Positions 9,581-21,194 of a stretch of 64,000 bases of DNA are shown here, piece after piece. The stretch spans positions 2,849,555-2,913,554 of the forward strand of contig JADCRB010000075.1 in assembly GCA_021464245.1 (NCBI GenBank), in the 5' to 3' direction. The notes below the pieces were generated by a model. That model did no database searches, was not told the origin of the DNA, and saw only the letters and a list, made by a program, of their open reading frames with translations. The translations under genes were made by a program, and so were the position numbers. The DNA comes from Carallia brachiata (Eukaryota; Streptophyta; Magnoliopsida; Malpighiales; Rhizophoraceae). The stretch's first letter is position 1. Every line of letters begins with the position of its first letter.

Positions 9581-9599
9581 TTGATGTGTTGAACACCTG

Positions 9600-9725
9600 T
9601 AAAATTTTTTTTTTTTTCTTTTTACTTTTTTACTTTTTACTTTTTTACTTTTTACTTTTTACTTTTTTTTTTTTTACTTTTTACTTTTACTTTTTTTTTT
9701 TACTTGTTTTACTTTTTACTTTCGG
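9600..9725. repeat. (TTTTTAC)n microsatellite in the element leader
   Basis: Repeated 'ttttttactttttac' units lie between the gag start and the 5' LTR. In element sense this is a (GTAAAAA)n leader. It contributes only low-complexity reading frames. Confidence 0.85.
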
Positions 9726-9779
9726 CTCCCCTTTTACCTCTTTTTTTTTTTTACGGAACAAGAGATGGGAGGTGAAGAT

Positions 9780-9797
9780 GTCCCACCGAGCGTGCCA
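9780..9797 (-). other. Primer binding site of the Tat element
   Basis: On the minus strand, six bases after the 5' LTR end, the sequence reads TGGCACGCTCGGTGGGAC. It starts with TGG, complementary to the CCA end of a tRNA, and has the length of a normal primer site. I did not match it to a specific tRNA. Confidence 0.7.
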
Positions 9798-9803
9798 AAA
9801 ATT

Positions 9804-10216
9804 TGTAAAGCGTAAATTTCGAGTCTAAAACAATTAAACTCGAAAATACAAAAATAAATTACAAATAAAATTGTAAAGAAAAGAAAATTTACGTGGGGTC
9901 GATCTCCGTAGATCCTCCGATTAGTGTTCCTTTTTTGACTCCGTCAAGGGCTGCACGAGCTTGATCTTGACAGAAATAATTTCCACTGCTTTTTCTTGAA
10001 CTGGATAGACTGAAACTGTGTCTGATTTGGATGTTTTGACTACGTTTAGGAACCGTAGAGACTCGATCTGAGCTGATCTGACTTAATTTCACCGAGGGTC
10101 GAATAGACTTGTTCTCGGATGAGTTGCCTGGATTTTGCTGAGGGCCGTATGAGGCTTAATCCCAGCCGGATTTGTAATATTTCGATTTTTTTTTTTTTTT
10201 TACTCTCTCTCTTTTT

Positions 10217-10259
<43 letters not shown>

Positions 10260-10490
10260 CTTTTTCTTTTTTCCTTTTTTTTTTCCTTGCGCGCTTCGGT
10301 GCTGGCTTCTCTTTTTTTTTTTTTTCTCTGCTGCTGCTTTTTTTGTTGCTGTATTCAATTAATTGGGGAGGCCATTTATAGGCCTCCCCCAAGCCTGCCT
10401 GCCACCAACCAAATGGTTGGTGGCATTAATTAATTAGGTTGGCAGCTGCCAACCATATAAATTTTTTTTTTTTTTTTTTATTAGTTTACA
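9804..10490 (-). repeat. 5' LTR of the Tat element
   Basis: This LTR is 687 bp. In element sense it starts TGTAAACTAAT at 10490 and ends CTTTACA at 9804. It contains the promoter-side palindromes and TATA box (10365-10454), then long A/G-rich tracts (about 10187-10330), then the conserved U5-side block shared with the other LTR. Confidence 0.94.
10365..10454 (-). promoter_or_regulatory. Palindrome-rich U3 promoter with TATA in a hairpin loop
   Basis: Three palindromes follow each other. 10365-10389 has 9-bp arms GGGGAGGCC / GGCCTCCCC around the loop ATTTATA, so the sense TATAAAT box lies in the loop. 10402-10423 has arms CCACCAACC / GGTTGGTGG around AAAT. 10437-10454 is a perfect 18-bp palindrome, GGTTGGCAGCTGCCAACC. 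The middle one is intact in the 3' LTR; the first lost one arm there and the last is degraded. Confidence 0.6.
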
Positions 10491-11864
10491 CCTATATCAT
10501 TACTTCTCATGTTCTATCCTCATTTACACGTTCTTGTTATGCATACAATCAGCTATGAAGTTTATAGTTTAGAAACGGAATGAGATAAAATAAGAATCAC
10601 TTTAATTTTTAAAATTTGGTTTGGTTTAAATCTTTAATTTAATTGCAAAATAGTCGCTTCGAAAAATGAGACATCTTATTGAACCCAAATTTTCAAAGTA
10701 AATATACTAAATATCGAAATTTCACGACCCATCTCCAACCTATAATTCAATCTTCGGTTTCTTTAAAATCACTTAGTGCTAATCAGGCGTAAACTTTAAA
10801 ATTAAACTAACTCAACTTCAACTTATCAGGCCTAAACTAAATTGGCCAAAACGATCTTCTCGACTTATTCATCTAAGGCGAATGGTAATTGTAGTGACAA
10901 ATGGTGCAAGCACATGGCAATCGAATTGCTCAAATGTCAAGTGTTTTTAAACTAGAAAATGGATTAATCTCCGCCTAATTATATGGAAATCAAAGAAGGT
11001 TTCCAATTCCATCCCAGAGGATGAATCTGGGAAGTACCCATAAGCCATGACTTAATAAGGCTTTTTTTTTTTTTTTTTTTTGAGACATGACTCAATAAGG
11101 TTAAAAGAATGAGATCCCAATTTTTTGTTAAAAATTGTGCCATAAATATCCAAATGGCGATACCCAGTTTGACATCTATCATTTTCCCCCCCCCCAAAGG
11201 CTGCCGCCAGCCAGCAAATATTACATCAGTTAATAACCATGTAATTAAAAAGCTTGATTATAAGGATATGTCTAGTGAGGTACGTAAAAGACACACAGTT
11301 AATTTGATAATTTATTTATTTTTTATTTTTTAAAATTCAATATATTTTTTACGATTTAACGATTTAAATTACTATATATCAATTATGTTCTTCCTTAAGT
11401 GTGGCCTAAAAGTATTTTGGAAAATTAAACATTAGTCTCCCCAGCACTCACTTTTTTTTTTTTTTAAGTTTTGTTAACATTATCAGTCTAATTTATTCCT
11501 TAGGAACATTTTGTCAGAAACACCTCTGGACCACGTTCCGATTAAATCGCACAGATTTGAGAAGATCATTTGCCACTGAAAACGAACCGTTGTAATTGTT
11601 GACTTTAGTCCCCTATTTTAATAAGAGAAGAAGGACAGGTAGGTACATCCTGCCTATGCTTCTATCACATTTCTCAGTCCAACACTAACAACTCAAATTC
11701 CACATTGAATGGGAATTTTGACTACCATACCTGATCAGAATAAGAAGAGATAAGGAGTTACGGGCTTTTTCCCTCCCTCATCAGGTAGGTCGCCTCTGGC
11801 TACTTACCTTTTCAGTGCCATAATATACACCAAACATACACCCTTCACATAAAGAGAGATAGAG
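10491..11864. other. Intergenic, upstream of the wax synthase-like gene
   Basis: No coding sequence is recognised. The region is AT-rich with poly-T runs (11061-11081, 11452-11465) and a C run at 11186-11195. The last 150 bp, with CT-rich stretches, is the likely promoter and leader of the gene at 11865. Confidence 0.6.
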
Positions 11865-12936
11865 ATGGAGGCCAAAGGGGTGGAGGATGAGCTCAAGAAC
11901 TTCATCAAGGTGTGGACTTTAGCCATAGCAGCACTATGTTATTGTTACTACATAGCAGCAAGAATCCCGAGAGGCATTCCAAGGCTTCTCTCCCTCCTTC
12001 CTGTATTCTACCTCTTCATCATCCTTCCCTTGGAACTCGCCTTCTCCAATCTTGCTGGCCCCACTTCATTCTTCCTTGTTTGGTTGGCAACCTTCAAGCT
12101 CCTCCTTTTCTCTTGACCAAGGCCCCCTAATATCACCACACCCACCAAATGTTCTCCATTTCATCTCCTTGGCTTGTCTTCCAATAAAACTCAAACAAAA
12201 CCCTTCAAAGGCAAAAACCAATAACATTCATGAAAACCCACCAGAATTATTCTTGCCTTGGCCCGTTTTATTGGCAATCAAAGCAGCTCTTCTTGTAATA
12301 ATCTTTCATAGCTATAACTATAAACAATATATGCACCCCAATGTGGTGTTGGTTCTATATTGCTTGCATGTTTATCTTGTGCTTGAAATTGGGCTAGCCG
12401 TATGTGCAGCCCTGACTCAAGCCCTTTTCGGGTTCGAGCTCGAGCCACAGTTCAACGAGCCTTATCTAGCCACATCGTTACAAGACTTTTGGGGCCACAG
12501 GTGGAACCTCATGGTCACAAGTATCTTACGCCCCACCATATACTATCCCGTGAGGCAAATCTCATCGTCTGTGGTTGGCCCCAAATGGGCTCCATTGCCA
12601 AGTGTCGTCGTCACATTTATTGTCTCCGGACTAATGCACGAGATTTTATATTTCTATGTGACGCGCATGAGTCCCACCTGGGAGGTGATGTGGTTTTTTG
12701 TGCTGCATGGGATTTTTGTGGCCATGGAGATTGTGGCTAAAAAGATGGTGGCTCACAGATGGCAGCTGCACCGAGTGGTTTCTGGTCCATTCACACTTAT
12801 TTTCGTGGCCACAACTGGGGTTTGGCTATTTTTGCCACAGCTAGTCAACAATGGTGCGGATGACAAACTCATAGCTGAATACTCAACTTTGGCAAATTTT
12901 GTAAAAGACAAACTTTATAGATTGATAATTTCATAG
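11865..12936 (+). pseudogene. Wax synthase-like MBOAT acyltransferase, one frameshift
   Basis: The frame opens at ATG 11865 with an N-terminal hydrophobic region (VWTLAIAALCYCYYIAARI) and runs to 12116. A one-base loss at about 12112, in the motif KLLLFS-DQGPL, shifts it. The rest is open to the stop at 12936 and carries the family's signatures: SLQDFWGHRWNLMV, RPTIYYPVR, the MBOAT histidine in SGLMHE and a C-terminal WLFLPQLV. Intact members are single-exon ER membrane proteins of about 340-350 residues that esterify fatty alcohols with acyl-CoA to give wax esters, or related acyl transfers. Total length here (about 356 codons) is normal, so only the one base separates it from an intact gene. 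A sequencing error is possible; otherwise it is a young pseudogene. A partial copy of its 3' end lies at 15361. Confidence 0.88.
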
Positions 12937-14178
12937 AAGTTCTTTTAAAGTTTCTTTTTTTGTTATCTATTATGGTGTATATCAGTTGCATAATCTGTTT
13001 TTTTTTTTAATGTATTTCAAACATATTTAGTTTCAACATAATCAAATATTTGTTGTTTTAAGATATGTAATTAACCTTTGAATTTTCAGTGATTATTTTC
13101 CCAAACAACGGGAAAGAAAAAGAAAATCAAAATTATAACAGAGGCAAAGCTTGGAACACGGATCATCTCATCATTTGGAACAACCCTCGAACAAGTTTCA
13201 TGCCATCTTCCTACAGACATGTATGGAGCGGCACTTCCAAGAGAGGAAGTGACATGGTTATAGTCTCTGTTCTGCTTTGTATACTTTGTTTTTTTTTTTT
13301 TTTCTTTGTGGATTCAAAGTATACTTTGCTTTTCTAGTTCTTGATCATTGTTTATAATTTTTCTTTCCATATGTCATTTAAAAAAAAACAGGGTTGGAAG
13401 TGTTCTGACCCAATTAGCCATACTAGCTAGACGAAAAGGTGGCATCGGTATTATAAAACGTAGTCAAAGAAGGCATCCTTAATTAATGGCCTGATTTATA
13501 GTGGCCATTAAAATATTAGAGGCTCAATTTACATGAAAAATTATTCGATATTATTTATTAAGTAATGGTTGTATAGAAATAATAGTTCATCCATGTGTAT
13601 AATTATTGTTTATTATAGGAAAGAGCCTTATATTTTTTTTTGATAAATTAAGAAAGAACCTTACTATATGGCAGTTGAATTTTAATTTTATTATACATCA
13701 ATTTTAATTTTTATATACATATTATATATTACATATGAGTTTAACTTATTGCATATAATCTTAAGAATTTTATGTTTCATATATTTAACTTATTTTTTAT
13801 ACATATAAAATATTTTTTAAAAAAATTAAAAATAATCGGTGAGATCCACCACAATTTCTACTGTCTCTCCTCTCTCTCTTTCTGTCTCTTCTGCATCCGT
13901 TCCAGTGTCTTTCAGCCCGGTCCGTGCATCGTTTTTTGAATAAGAAAGTTGTGGAGTTACAACTTACAACTAACAAGTCGTTTTCGTGCCGACAAGGAAG
14001 CATAAGTTGAGGCTCTCGCACGTTCGATTAATGGGGCCAACTTGGTGGAATTTTCAACTAGAAACCGCCAACAGCTAAATAGACAACAAAAATCTGATGA
14101 GATTGATACACCGATACCGACGTAAATACTTTTATATACAATATTATTAGTAAGTTTATTGAAGGTCGATCTTAGCGT
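12937..14178. other. 3' flank and intergenic DNA
   Basis: 12937-13130 is the 3' flank of the wax synthase-like gene and is repeated at 15567-15825. Beyond it are poly-T tracts (13289-13302) and AT-rich DNA with no recognisable gene. 14179-14187 is the left copy of the 9-bp target duplication of the next MITE. Confidence 0.6.
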
Positions 14179-14187
14179 ATCAAAAGT

Positions 14188-15112
14188 AAGGTTGTCAGAA
14201 CTAAACCGATCATTGAACTGAAAAGTTGAGAGGTTTAAAGTTCAACCGGTTTAACCGCAGTTAAACCGGTAAAACCGGTATTTAAAATTAAATGTATAAA
14301 AAATTTAATATTTATATACATTATATAAAAATATTGATGAATAAAACGTAATATTATATGAAATATAAGTATTAGACATATTTTAATATTATGTTTATGA
14401 GATTTAATTATATATATTTATAATTTAACATATGATAATATTAAAAATATTATATTTAATAATTAACTTATGTAGAATTTACAATTATAATTTCATGTAA
14501 GTTAACATTAAAATATTAGTTGAAGTAATGTATTAATGAAAATAAATAATTTAAGTCAAAAAAAAAAAGAAAAGTTGACATAAATAAGTTTGTTAAGTGT
14601 GTTAAGGATGAATAATAATTTTTAAAATTTGAAATGGTAATGAGTAATTATTTGGTTAAAGAAAGAGATTATATTTTGTTAAAAAGAAAAAGACATATGG
14701 AAAGTCGGATTACCAATGAGCATTAATGATTATTTATTAAAAAAGAAAGATTACGATGCATCTCTTTTTGGTAATCGTGAAAATATTAAGTTTTCAAAAT
14801 GCGGCCGTTGAAAAATGATGATCGGCATTTAAGAATCTACCGGGTTTTGCGCCCATCCGTCCAATTTGACTTTTTGGGAAATTATAAAGGCGACGTGGCA
14901 CATTTACAACGCGCCACGTTTTCAATAAGCCAACCAAATGAACCGTAAAAACTGGAACCAGTTCTCCGGTTCACGGTTGAACCGGCCGGTTCACCAGTTT
15001 TTTGGCCGATTTTTAGTTCTCTTATTTTAAAGACTAAACCGAACTGGACGTGTGATCGGTTACTAATTTTTTCAATTGAACCGGAAGGTTCGATTCAGTT
15101 TTAATAAGCCTG
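14188..15112. mobile_element. MITE with TIRs and 9-bp target duplication (family A, copy 1)
   Basis: The left end reads AAGGTTGTCAGAACTAAACCGA. The right end, reverse complemented, reads CAGGCTTATTAAAACTGAATCGA; about 16 of 21 positions match after one gap, mostly with transitions as mismatches. Both sides are flanked by ATCAAAAGT (14179-14187 and 15113-15121). The ends are full of AACCGGTT-type text, and the middle is AT-rich with a GC-richer block at 14800-14950. A 9-10 bp target duplication suggests a Mutator-like family. No transposase is encoded. Confidence 0.7.
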
Positions 15113-15171
15113 ATCAAAAGTTGTCATACCTTTGTTCCCTTTTATTTAAAAAAAAAAAAAGGTTATCATGT

Positions 15172-15172
<1 letters not shown>

Positions 15173-15215
<43 letters not shown>
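15173..15215. repeat. (AT)n microsatellite
   Basis: An uninterrupted AT repeat is followed by a T run and, at 15269-15290, an (ATA)n tract. It lies just before the duplicated wax synthase tail and may mark the junction of that duplication. Confidence 0.9.
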
Positions 15216-15218
<3 letters not shown>

Positions 15219-15360
15219 TTTTTTTATATACAACGTATTAGATAAAATTATACGATATAATATTAAAATAATAATAATAATAATAATAAAGGTAAGAAAT
15301 TCACTTATTAATTCAGAATTCTGAAAACTACAGTTAAAAAGTATTTTTCTATATATTTTT

Positions 15361-15566
15361 ACGTTACTGGCATGAGTCCCAGGTGGGAGGTGTTGTGGTT
15401 TTTTGAGCTGCATGGGGTTTCTGTGGCCATGGAAATAGTGGCTCACAGATGGCGGCTGCACCGACTGGTTTCTGGGCCATTGACACTTATTTTCGTGGCC
15501 ACAACTGGGGTTTGGCTATTTTTGCCACAGCTAGTCAACAATGGTGCAGATGACAGTCATAGCTGA
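15361..15566 (+). pseudogene. Truncated copy of the wax synthase-like gene (3' end)
   Basis: The sequence from 'acgttactggcatgagtccc' matches 12660-12870 closely and encodes the same C-terminal segment (MSPRWEVLWFF, HRLVSGPLTLIFVATTGVWLFLPQLV). It has a short in-frame deletion relative to the first copy (VAKKMVAHR becomes VAHR), and a deletion near 15553 changes the frame so it ends early. Similarity continues through the 3' flank to about 15825 (matching about 13130). Nothing of the first two thirds of the gene is present. A tandem partial duplication fits better than a processed copy, because the 3' flank is included and no poly-A tail marks the end. Confidence 0.9.
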
Positions 15567-15825
15567 ATGCTCAACTTTGGCAAACTTTGTAAAAGACAAA
15601 CTTTCTACATAATTGATAATTTTATAGAAGTTTTCTTCAAGTTTCTTTTTTTCCCATATCTCAGTTGAATTACGTTTTTTTTTTTAATTGTATTTTAAGC
15701 ATTTTTAGTATCAACATGATCCAAAATTAGTTTTGCCTTCAAGATATGTCATTAACCTTTGAATTGTCTGTGATTAATTTCCACAACAATAGGAGCAAAA
15801 AAAAGAAAATCAATTGGATCTCTCG

Positions 15826-17000
15826 TCAACATCTTTTGTGCTTTCAATTTTGTTTGCATATTTTTTCTTTTCATTTGAAGAAAGCCATGATAGTGAAAAG
15901 TTTGATGAATTTGAAATTGATTTAGATCTGTAGATTATTGAAGAAGTATGAATCTATGGTAATAAATATCATGATTTATATTCTCCACAGTTTATGGACC
16001 AAAAAATTAAATATATATATTCTCCACAATTTCTTCAATAAAAATTTTCCTATTTCTTCACTCCTTCACTTTTTTCTTCTCCAATTATCTCCTTTGTTTG
16101 CATCTAACTAATTTTAACGGATTTGCAGCGTTGAATCACTGAATTGGATGTTCGAAAAAAGGTGACAAAACAATGTTTTATTCTTTAAGAGATTTTTATT
16201 TAGTGTTACTGGAAATTAATATTCATCTTTTATGCATACATGAGATCCCATTTTCTATTTCTTATTACAGTTCTCTACAAATTCATATTCTAGTGCTGAC
16301 CTGATCGTTAATTATTTCCTGATCGTCAATAAATAAGTGAAAGGAAATAAGAAATCGTAGAGAAAATAAACAAATTAATATCCCAGTAGTGAAAGCCGTT
16401 TTCTCTCTCTGCCTTTTTTTTTTTTTTTTAATTTGTCTGAAGAAGTCGGATGTGTTTATAACTTTATATATAATCAGGAGTTGGAGTTCGACAGGAAATA
16501 GAACTCCCAATCTGAGTACAACCTAAAAATCAAAATAGGTTCTACAACTATATTTTATTTATATATATATATAGTGAAAATCCTGCTCCAGCCCATCAAA
16601 ATAAAATTCAAAAACAAAATGTACGGGAAGGAAAGAAAGACTGGAACGATGGGTAGAAAGATTTCTTGTGAAAACAGGACGGGAAGAGTTGTGAGGTTTC
16701 AAATTATCCGAATGCTGCATGAGAGGCCATCATCAATTTGCATCCACAAAATAATAGACGTCGGAGGAATCTGGGAAGCAGAAGCCAGTGAATTCAATTT
16801 GGACTTTGAATTGGTGGGTTATTATGGAATAATCACTTCTCAATTGGAAGGAGATAATCATATGGAAGATTTTGGCAGCCTACGCTTATGCCCTTAATCT
16901 AAAATCTTCTTTGATTTGGATCCTGTCACTGCCAAAGTTACCATGTTTGGTATTAAACATCGATCCAAGGACAAACCATGCTTTAGCTACGTATTATTTC

Positions 17001-17037
<37 letters not shown>

Positions 17038-18106
17038 GTTATTTGAGGGTATGTTCATGTTATTATTAATGATAGAATTGATTTTGTCTGCAATTAATAA
17101 TTTCCTTTCACTTATTTATTTATTTATTTTTTCCCTCGTACTTTATTAAAATGATAGGAAATATATTTTAATGTCGCAGGCACTTCAGTTGCATCATACC
17201 CAATTATCATGAAAGAAAAGAAAAAAAAATTTGCTCGCTTGCTACTCATCCTGTTAATGCCTATAAGATCCAATGAATACCATATGATCCCGAAAAACCA
17301 AACTTTATGATGTAAGCTATTCTTGTTACTCTTATTAGTGGATCCTGTTGAGCTGTTTTTTTTTTTTAGTTTACAAAAAGCTTTATTAAATATTTAGAGA
17401 GTAAGAAGTGAGATTAACTGGAATTTAAACCCCTATATACTAGTCGAGAGGTATTCTCATTAATCAGTTGAATAAATGTTTAACTTTTTTAATTATTATT
17501 TTTTTTTTTTTTTGAAGGAATAATTCTAGCAGCAGCTTGATAAGGATTCTTTGACAGCTGGCCAAACGATTTTGGTTTCTTGCAAGATTAGCACCTCCGC
17601 TATCGAATGTTTAGAGACTAGACCTTTTTCCTGCTTTTTGCAAGCATTTTTTCTTTCTGTCAAATCTTACAGTTTTTGAGTACAGCTGCCACAGTCCTCT
17701 TTGTATGTTATCAATAAAGATTTTTTTATCCATTTATCACATTTGAAAAAAAAATTTCAAAAAAAAAAAAATACAGAGTGACTTTCATTCATCTGTCTTT
17801 GATTAAAATGTATGTTGATGTTCATACTTTAGTGGAATTCTTTCATTTTTTTTCATTCGATAATTTGTGTGTGGTGTAAGATTAGCTTAAGCTCACAAAT
17901 AAAGTATATGAAAATAGCAAGTATCTAAAAATTACAATCTAAATGTAAACATACGAGACTTATGCTATACTCGAGCTTTTGGGCTAAAACAATTGACATT
18001 GAATTTGGCCAAGTGGCCCGAATTGCCCAATTCCAAAACAGAGTCTTAGACCCAAAAATTCAATGGGCTCCCAAAAACTAATCCAAAACCAAATGGTAGG
18101 TGCAGA
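15826..18106. other. Intergenic, AT-rich, with microsatellites
   Basis: No gene is recognised. A (TTA)n tract lies at about 16997-17040 and poly-T runs at 16417-16429 and 17500-17513. A reading frame of 107 codons at 16574-16897 has no recognisable domain and is not called. Confidence 0.55.
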
Positions 18107-18120
18107 AAAATTTAAAAGGG

Positions 18121-18270
18121 CGGAGCGCAGCCAATAGCCCGGCTGGAGCAACATGCTCCAACTGACCAAGGATTCGAATTTTCGCCCGATGTCTCACATC
18201 CTCCTGACCCTATTTTTTAGAAGAGTTCTCTTAGCAATTAGACTAGTTGACAAAAAAAAAAAAAAAAAAA
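18121..18270 (+). mobile_element. Probable tRNA-derived SINE with poly-A tail and target duplication
   Basis: The 150-bp segment is flanked by AAAATTTAAAAGGG (18107-18120) and AAAATCTAAAAGGG (18267-18280), a 14-bp duplication with one mismatch, and ends in an A tract (18252-18270). A box-B-like GGATTCGAATT lies at about 18170-18180, and an imperfect box-A-like TAGCCCGGCTGG lies about 33 bp upstream. Tail, flanking duplication and box B together fit a SINE; the box A is weak. Confidence 0.6.
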
Positions 18271-18670
18271 TCTAAAAGGGCTATGTTGTCTAGTTTTGTT
18301 TTCGGACAAGGCTCTATTACATTAGCATAGAAAAAGTTATTTATATAATATTACTAAAATAATCAGTGTATTTTATATAACTGCAATGAAAAAATTTAAA
18401 CCGAAAAAATAGTGATATTTTTTTATTTCATATTTTATCATTATAATTATATTAAATACACTAATTATTATAATATAGACACTATATGAATAAATTTTTA
18501 TATGTATATAAATATTTACTTTTATAAGCTAAAGTGAAAAATTGGAGGTTAATATTGTCTTCTATCAATCTCCTATTTTATATATACTACTACTTTCTAA
18601 GGCCACATGTTTAGCGCGTTTTTTTAACTTTAATAAATATTTATAATTTTAATAGAAAAATACTTAAAGG

Positions 18671-19241
18671 TTATTATCAAAAAAATAACATCACTTTTAC
18701 GTTTTTTTACAAATCTAACACCACCTTTAAAAATTATTAAATCTAATACAGTTTAATTATTTTCTTACAAATCTAGCACAACATCTAATAATTAACAAAT
18801 CTAGTACAATTTAATTATTTTTTAAAAAATTTAATATACTGTCAGTTAAAAATAATCAAATCTCCAATATATACACATATATACATATGACATTTGGGCA
18901 TTTTAAACTGTACTAGATTTTGACGTTCAATTATTTTTTAACAAATTTAACACACTTTCAGTTAAAAATAATCGAATCTCTGATATGTACATATGCACAT
19001 ATAACATTTGAGAGTTTTAAATTATACTAGATTTAGAAATAAATGTGTCATATATGTATATTAAGGGATTCAGTTACTTTTAATTGATTATTTTTAACTG
19101 ACAGTGTGTTAAATTTGTTAGAAAATAATTAAAATGTGCTAAATTTGTAAATTGTTAAAAGTTGTGCTAGATTTGTAAGAAAATAATTAAACTGTACTAG
19201 ATTTGTTGGTTTTTAAAGGTAGTGCTATTTTTTTATAATAA
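18671..19241. mobile_element. Foldback/MITE element with about 180-bp inverted repeats
   Basis: The left arm (about 18671-18865, with 'acaaatctagcacaacatct' and 'actgtcagttaaaaataatc') is the inverted copy of the right arm (about 19075-19241, with 'gttgtgctagatttgtaaga' and 'gattatttttaactgacagt'). A second, direct copy of the inner part of the left arm lies at about 18929-19030. Transcribed RNA would form a long hairpin. No protein is encoded and the target duplication is unclear. Confidence 0.7.
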
Positions 19242-21194
19242 ATTAATATTGAATTTCAATAAAATAAAAGTAATATAAAATTAATTGTGAAGAGAACTTA
19301 CAATATTGATATCCATAAGCAACAAAGCTTTGGAAGCTATCACAATGTAAATTGGAATCGACACACTATCATCAAATAAAATTTTGTGGACAGAACAAAT
19401 CTAAGAAAAAAATTGAAAATTTAATTCAATGAATACAAAAAATGAAAAGATTTCAAATAGAAACAAAAAAAGAAAAAATCAGAGAGACATTAAACGTATT
19501 GATAAGTATTAATTTTACTGGCCAAAACAAAAAGTCAAATTTTTGGCACAAATTTATATTAGCTTGCGCTGCCATTAGGTCCCAAGAGTAAAAACAACGC
19601 CGAACTTAAATGGGAAGCAATTGTGATGCTGTCCCATGCTTTTTATCAAGAACTGAATGTCATTGACCACTCCAAGGCCGTAATCTTCTTATCATACAGA
19701 TTGGCTTCTTAAGCCTACATCAAGTTAAATCCAAATTCAACGCATTCTTATATGTCAGGTAAAGCATCTTCTTTGTTAAAAGCAAAAGAAACACCAAAAA
19801 CTATAAATAAATAAAAAAAGACAAAAAAAAAAATGCAAACTAAACCCTATAAACAAAATAAATAAATAGCTACCAGCTGCAATATATAAATGATAGATTG
19901 AGATAGGAAATCTTCGATATCTTAGAATTATGATAAATTTAAGAATAATGATTGAACTGATCAAAAACTCTTTAAAAAAACAATAACAAAAGAAACTTTG
20001 TGATAGATTCTGACTTTTTTAGTATAAATTTGTTCTTATAAATAATAGTTAGATGCAATTAAAATTTGTTATTAGCTGATTCTTATTGGTATTGTTTGAA
20101 AGCACAAGTCTAAAATATGTAAATTCTATGAGATGGTTCGTCCAAACCAAGGTATACAATCCGAAAAAATACATTGGAAATTCTATCGGTATTTGTTGTC
20201 TTATAGTCGTAGTGTTCTTTTATATGAGTAGATTAGATTAGACATAGATAGTAGAGATTACATGAAATTTAAATTAAGTAATAAATTTATCATAATATAT
20301 TTTAATTCAAAGCAAAAAAATTAGAATATTAACATCAGAAACATGTACGTAAGTTAAAAATAACTTACAAAGAAATTTTCTCTCTTTTATAATTTAATAT
20401 ATTATATTATGTAGATAACCAAAAGGGAGAAGGTACCAACTCTGAATGTGTACTACTTGAATTATTATCTGAACGAAATAAAAAGGTAATTTTTTAAAAC
20501 AATTGTAAAATTTTTTATATTAAAAAAAAGTATATCACATTATTTTTTTATTACAAAAAATTTAACTGTAATTTCAAAAACAAATTACTTTCTCATTTCA
20601 TTCCTATACATTATTTTTTTTCTCACAAAAAATTTACCTATAGTTTCAAAAAATTACTTTCTCGTTTCTCACAGGTAACAATTCGGACAGAGGAAAAGGG
20701 TCCTTCTCTGTTAATTTGCTGCATCTGGTCAGAAAAACGCACACTAATCACACAACAATGGCCAATTGGCCATAAATTTTACACACACAGACTTAAAAAT
20801 TAGAACATCTTAATGCGACGCCTTGAGATTCCGCCATAAAATCTTGGGGTGTAAATTTATTTTTTGGGCCCCGTAATTTGCCCTAATCCTGTTCACCTAA
20901 GCTGAAAATTTTAGCGGCAAAATTAGGGATTTGAATTTCGCGGCCATTCCATTAATTTCAGGTATGGTTTTTGTTTATTTCTTCACTGAGTTAGGCTAAT
21001 CTTATTCTTTGCATGTGATCTTACTGCTAGGGTCTATTGAATTAGATTCTTGGGGAATTTCAATTTAGTTTTATTACTTGATAATTGGATTGCAACAGAA
21101 GGATTCAAAAATAGCATTTTGTTGTTTAATTGGGTTCGACTGACACTCGGACTCGAGAAATTTAGATCTGAAGACTGACTCCAATAAGTAAACT
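19242..21194. other. Intergenic; possible 5' part of the topoisomerase relic
   Basis: Mostly AT-rich DNA without a recognised gene. About 20810-20965 is richer in GC and reads like a 5' leader ending in 'ttaatttcaggtatgg', a splice-donor-like site. It may be the leader exon of the decayed topoisomerase I gene, with the coding exons between it and 21195 deleted. That link is inference. Confidence 0.35.

Larger units (their letters stand above)
499..10490 (-). mobile_element. Ty3/gypsy LTR retrotransposon, Tat type, coding-degenerate
   Basis: Two long direct repeats (499-1120 and 9804-10490) both begin TGTAAA and end TTTACA. They are flanked by a 5-bp duplication with one mismatch (TCTAT / CCTAT). 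Reading on the minus strand, the order is 5' LTR, primer binding site, gag, aspartic protease, reverse transcriptase, RNase H, a second archaeal-type RNase H, integrase, a long 3' region, a polypurine tract and the 3' LTR. RT before integrase makes it Ty3/gypsy, and the second RNase H is the hallmark of the Tat lineage. The coding part is interrupted by many one-base frameshifts, so this copy cannot make its own polyprotein. The LTRs differ by roughly ten substitutions plus several indels by eye, so the insertion is not ancient. The 2-kb region between integrase and 3' LTR carries a WOX-like gene relic. Confidence 0.95.

Noticed and set aside
9514..10433. Plus-strand Phe-rich reading frames in the retrotransposon leader and LTR
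   Set aside because: Produced by the T tracts; antisense to the element and without domain.
15076..15461. Reading frames of 82 and 115 codons with (IY)n text
   Set aside because: They are translations of the (AT)n and (ATA)n microsatellites.
16574..16897. Plus-strand 107-codon frame
   Set aside because: No recognisable family, no supporting context, and AT-rich codons like the surroundings.
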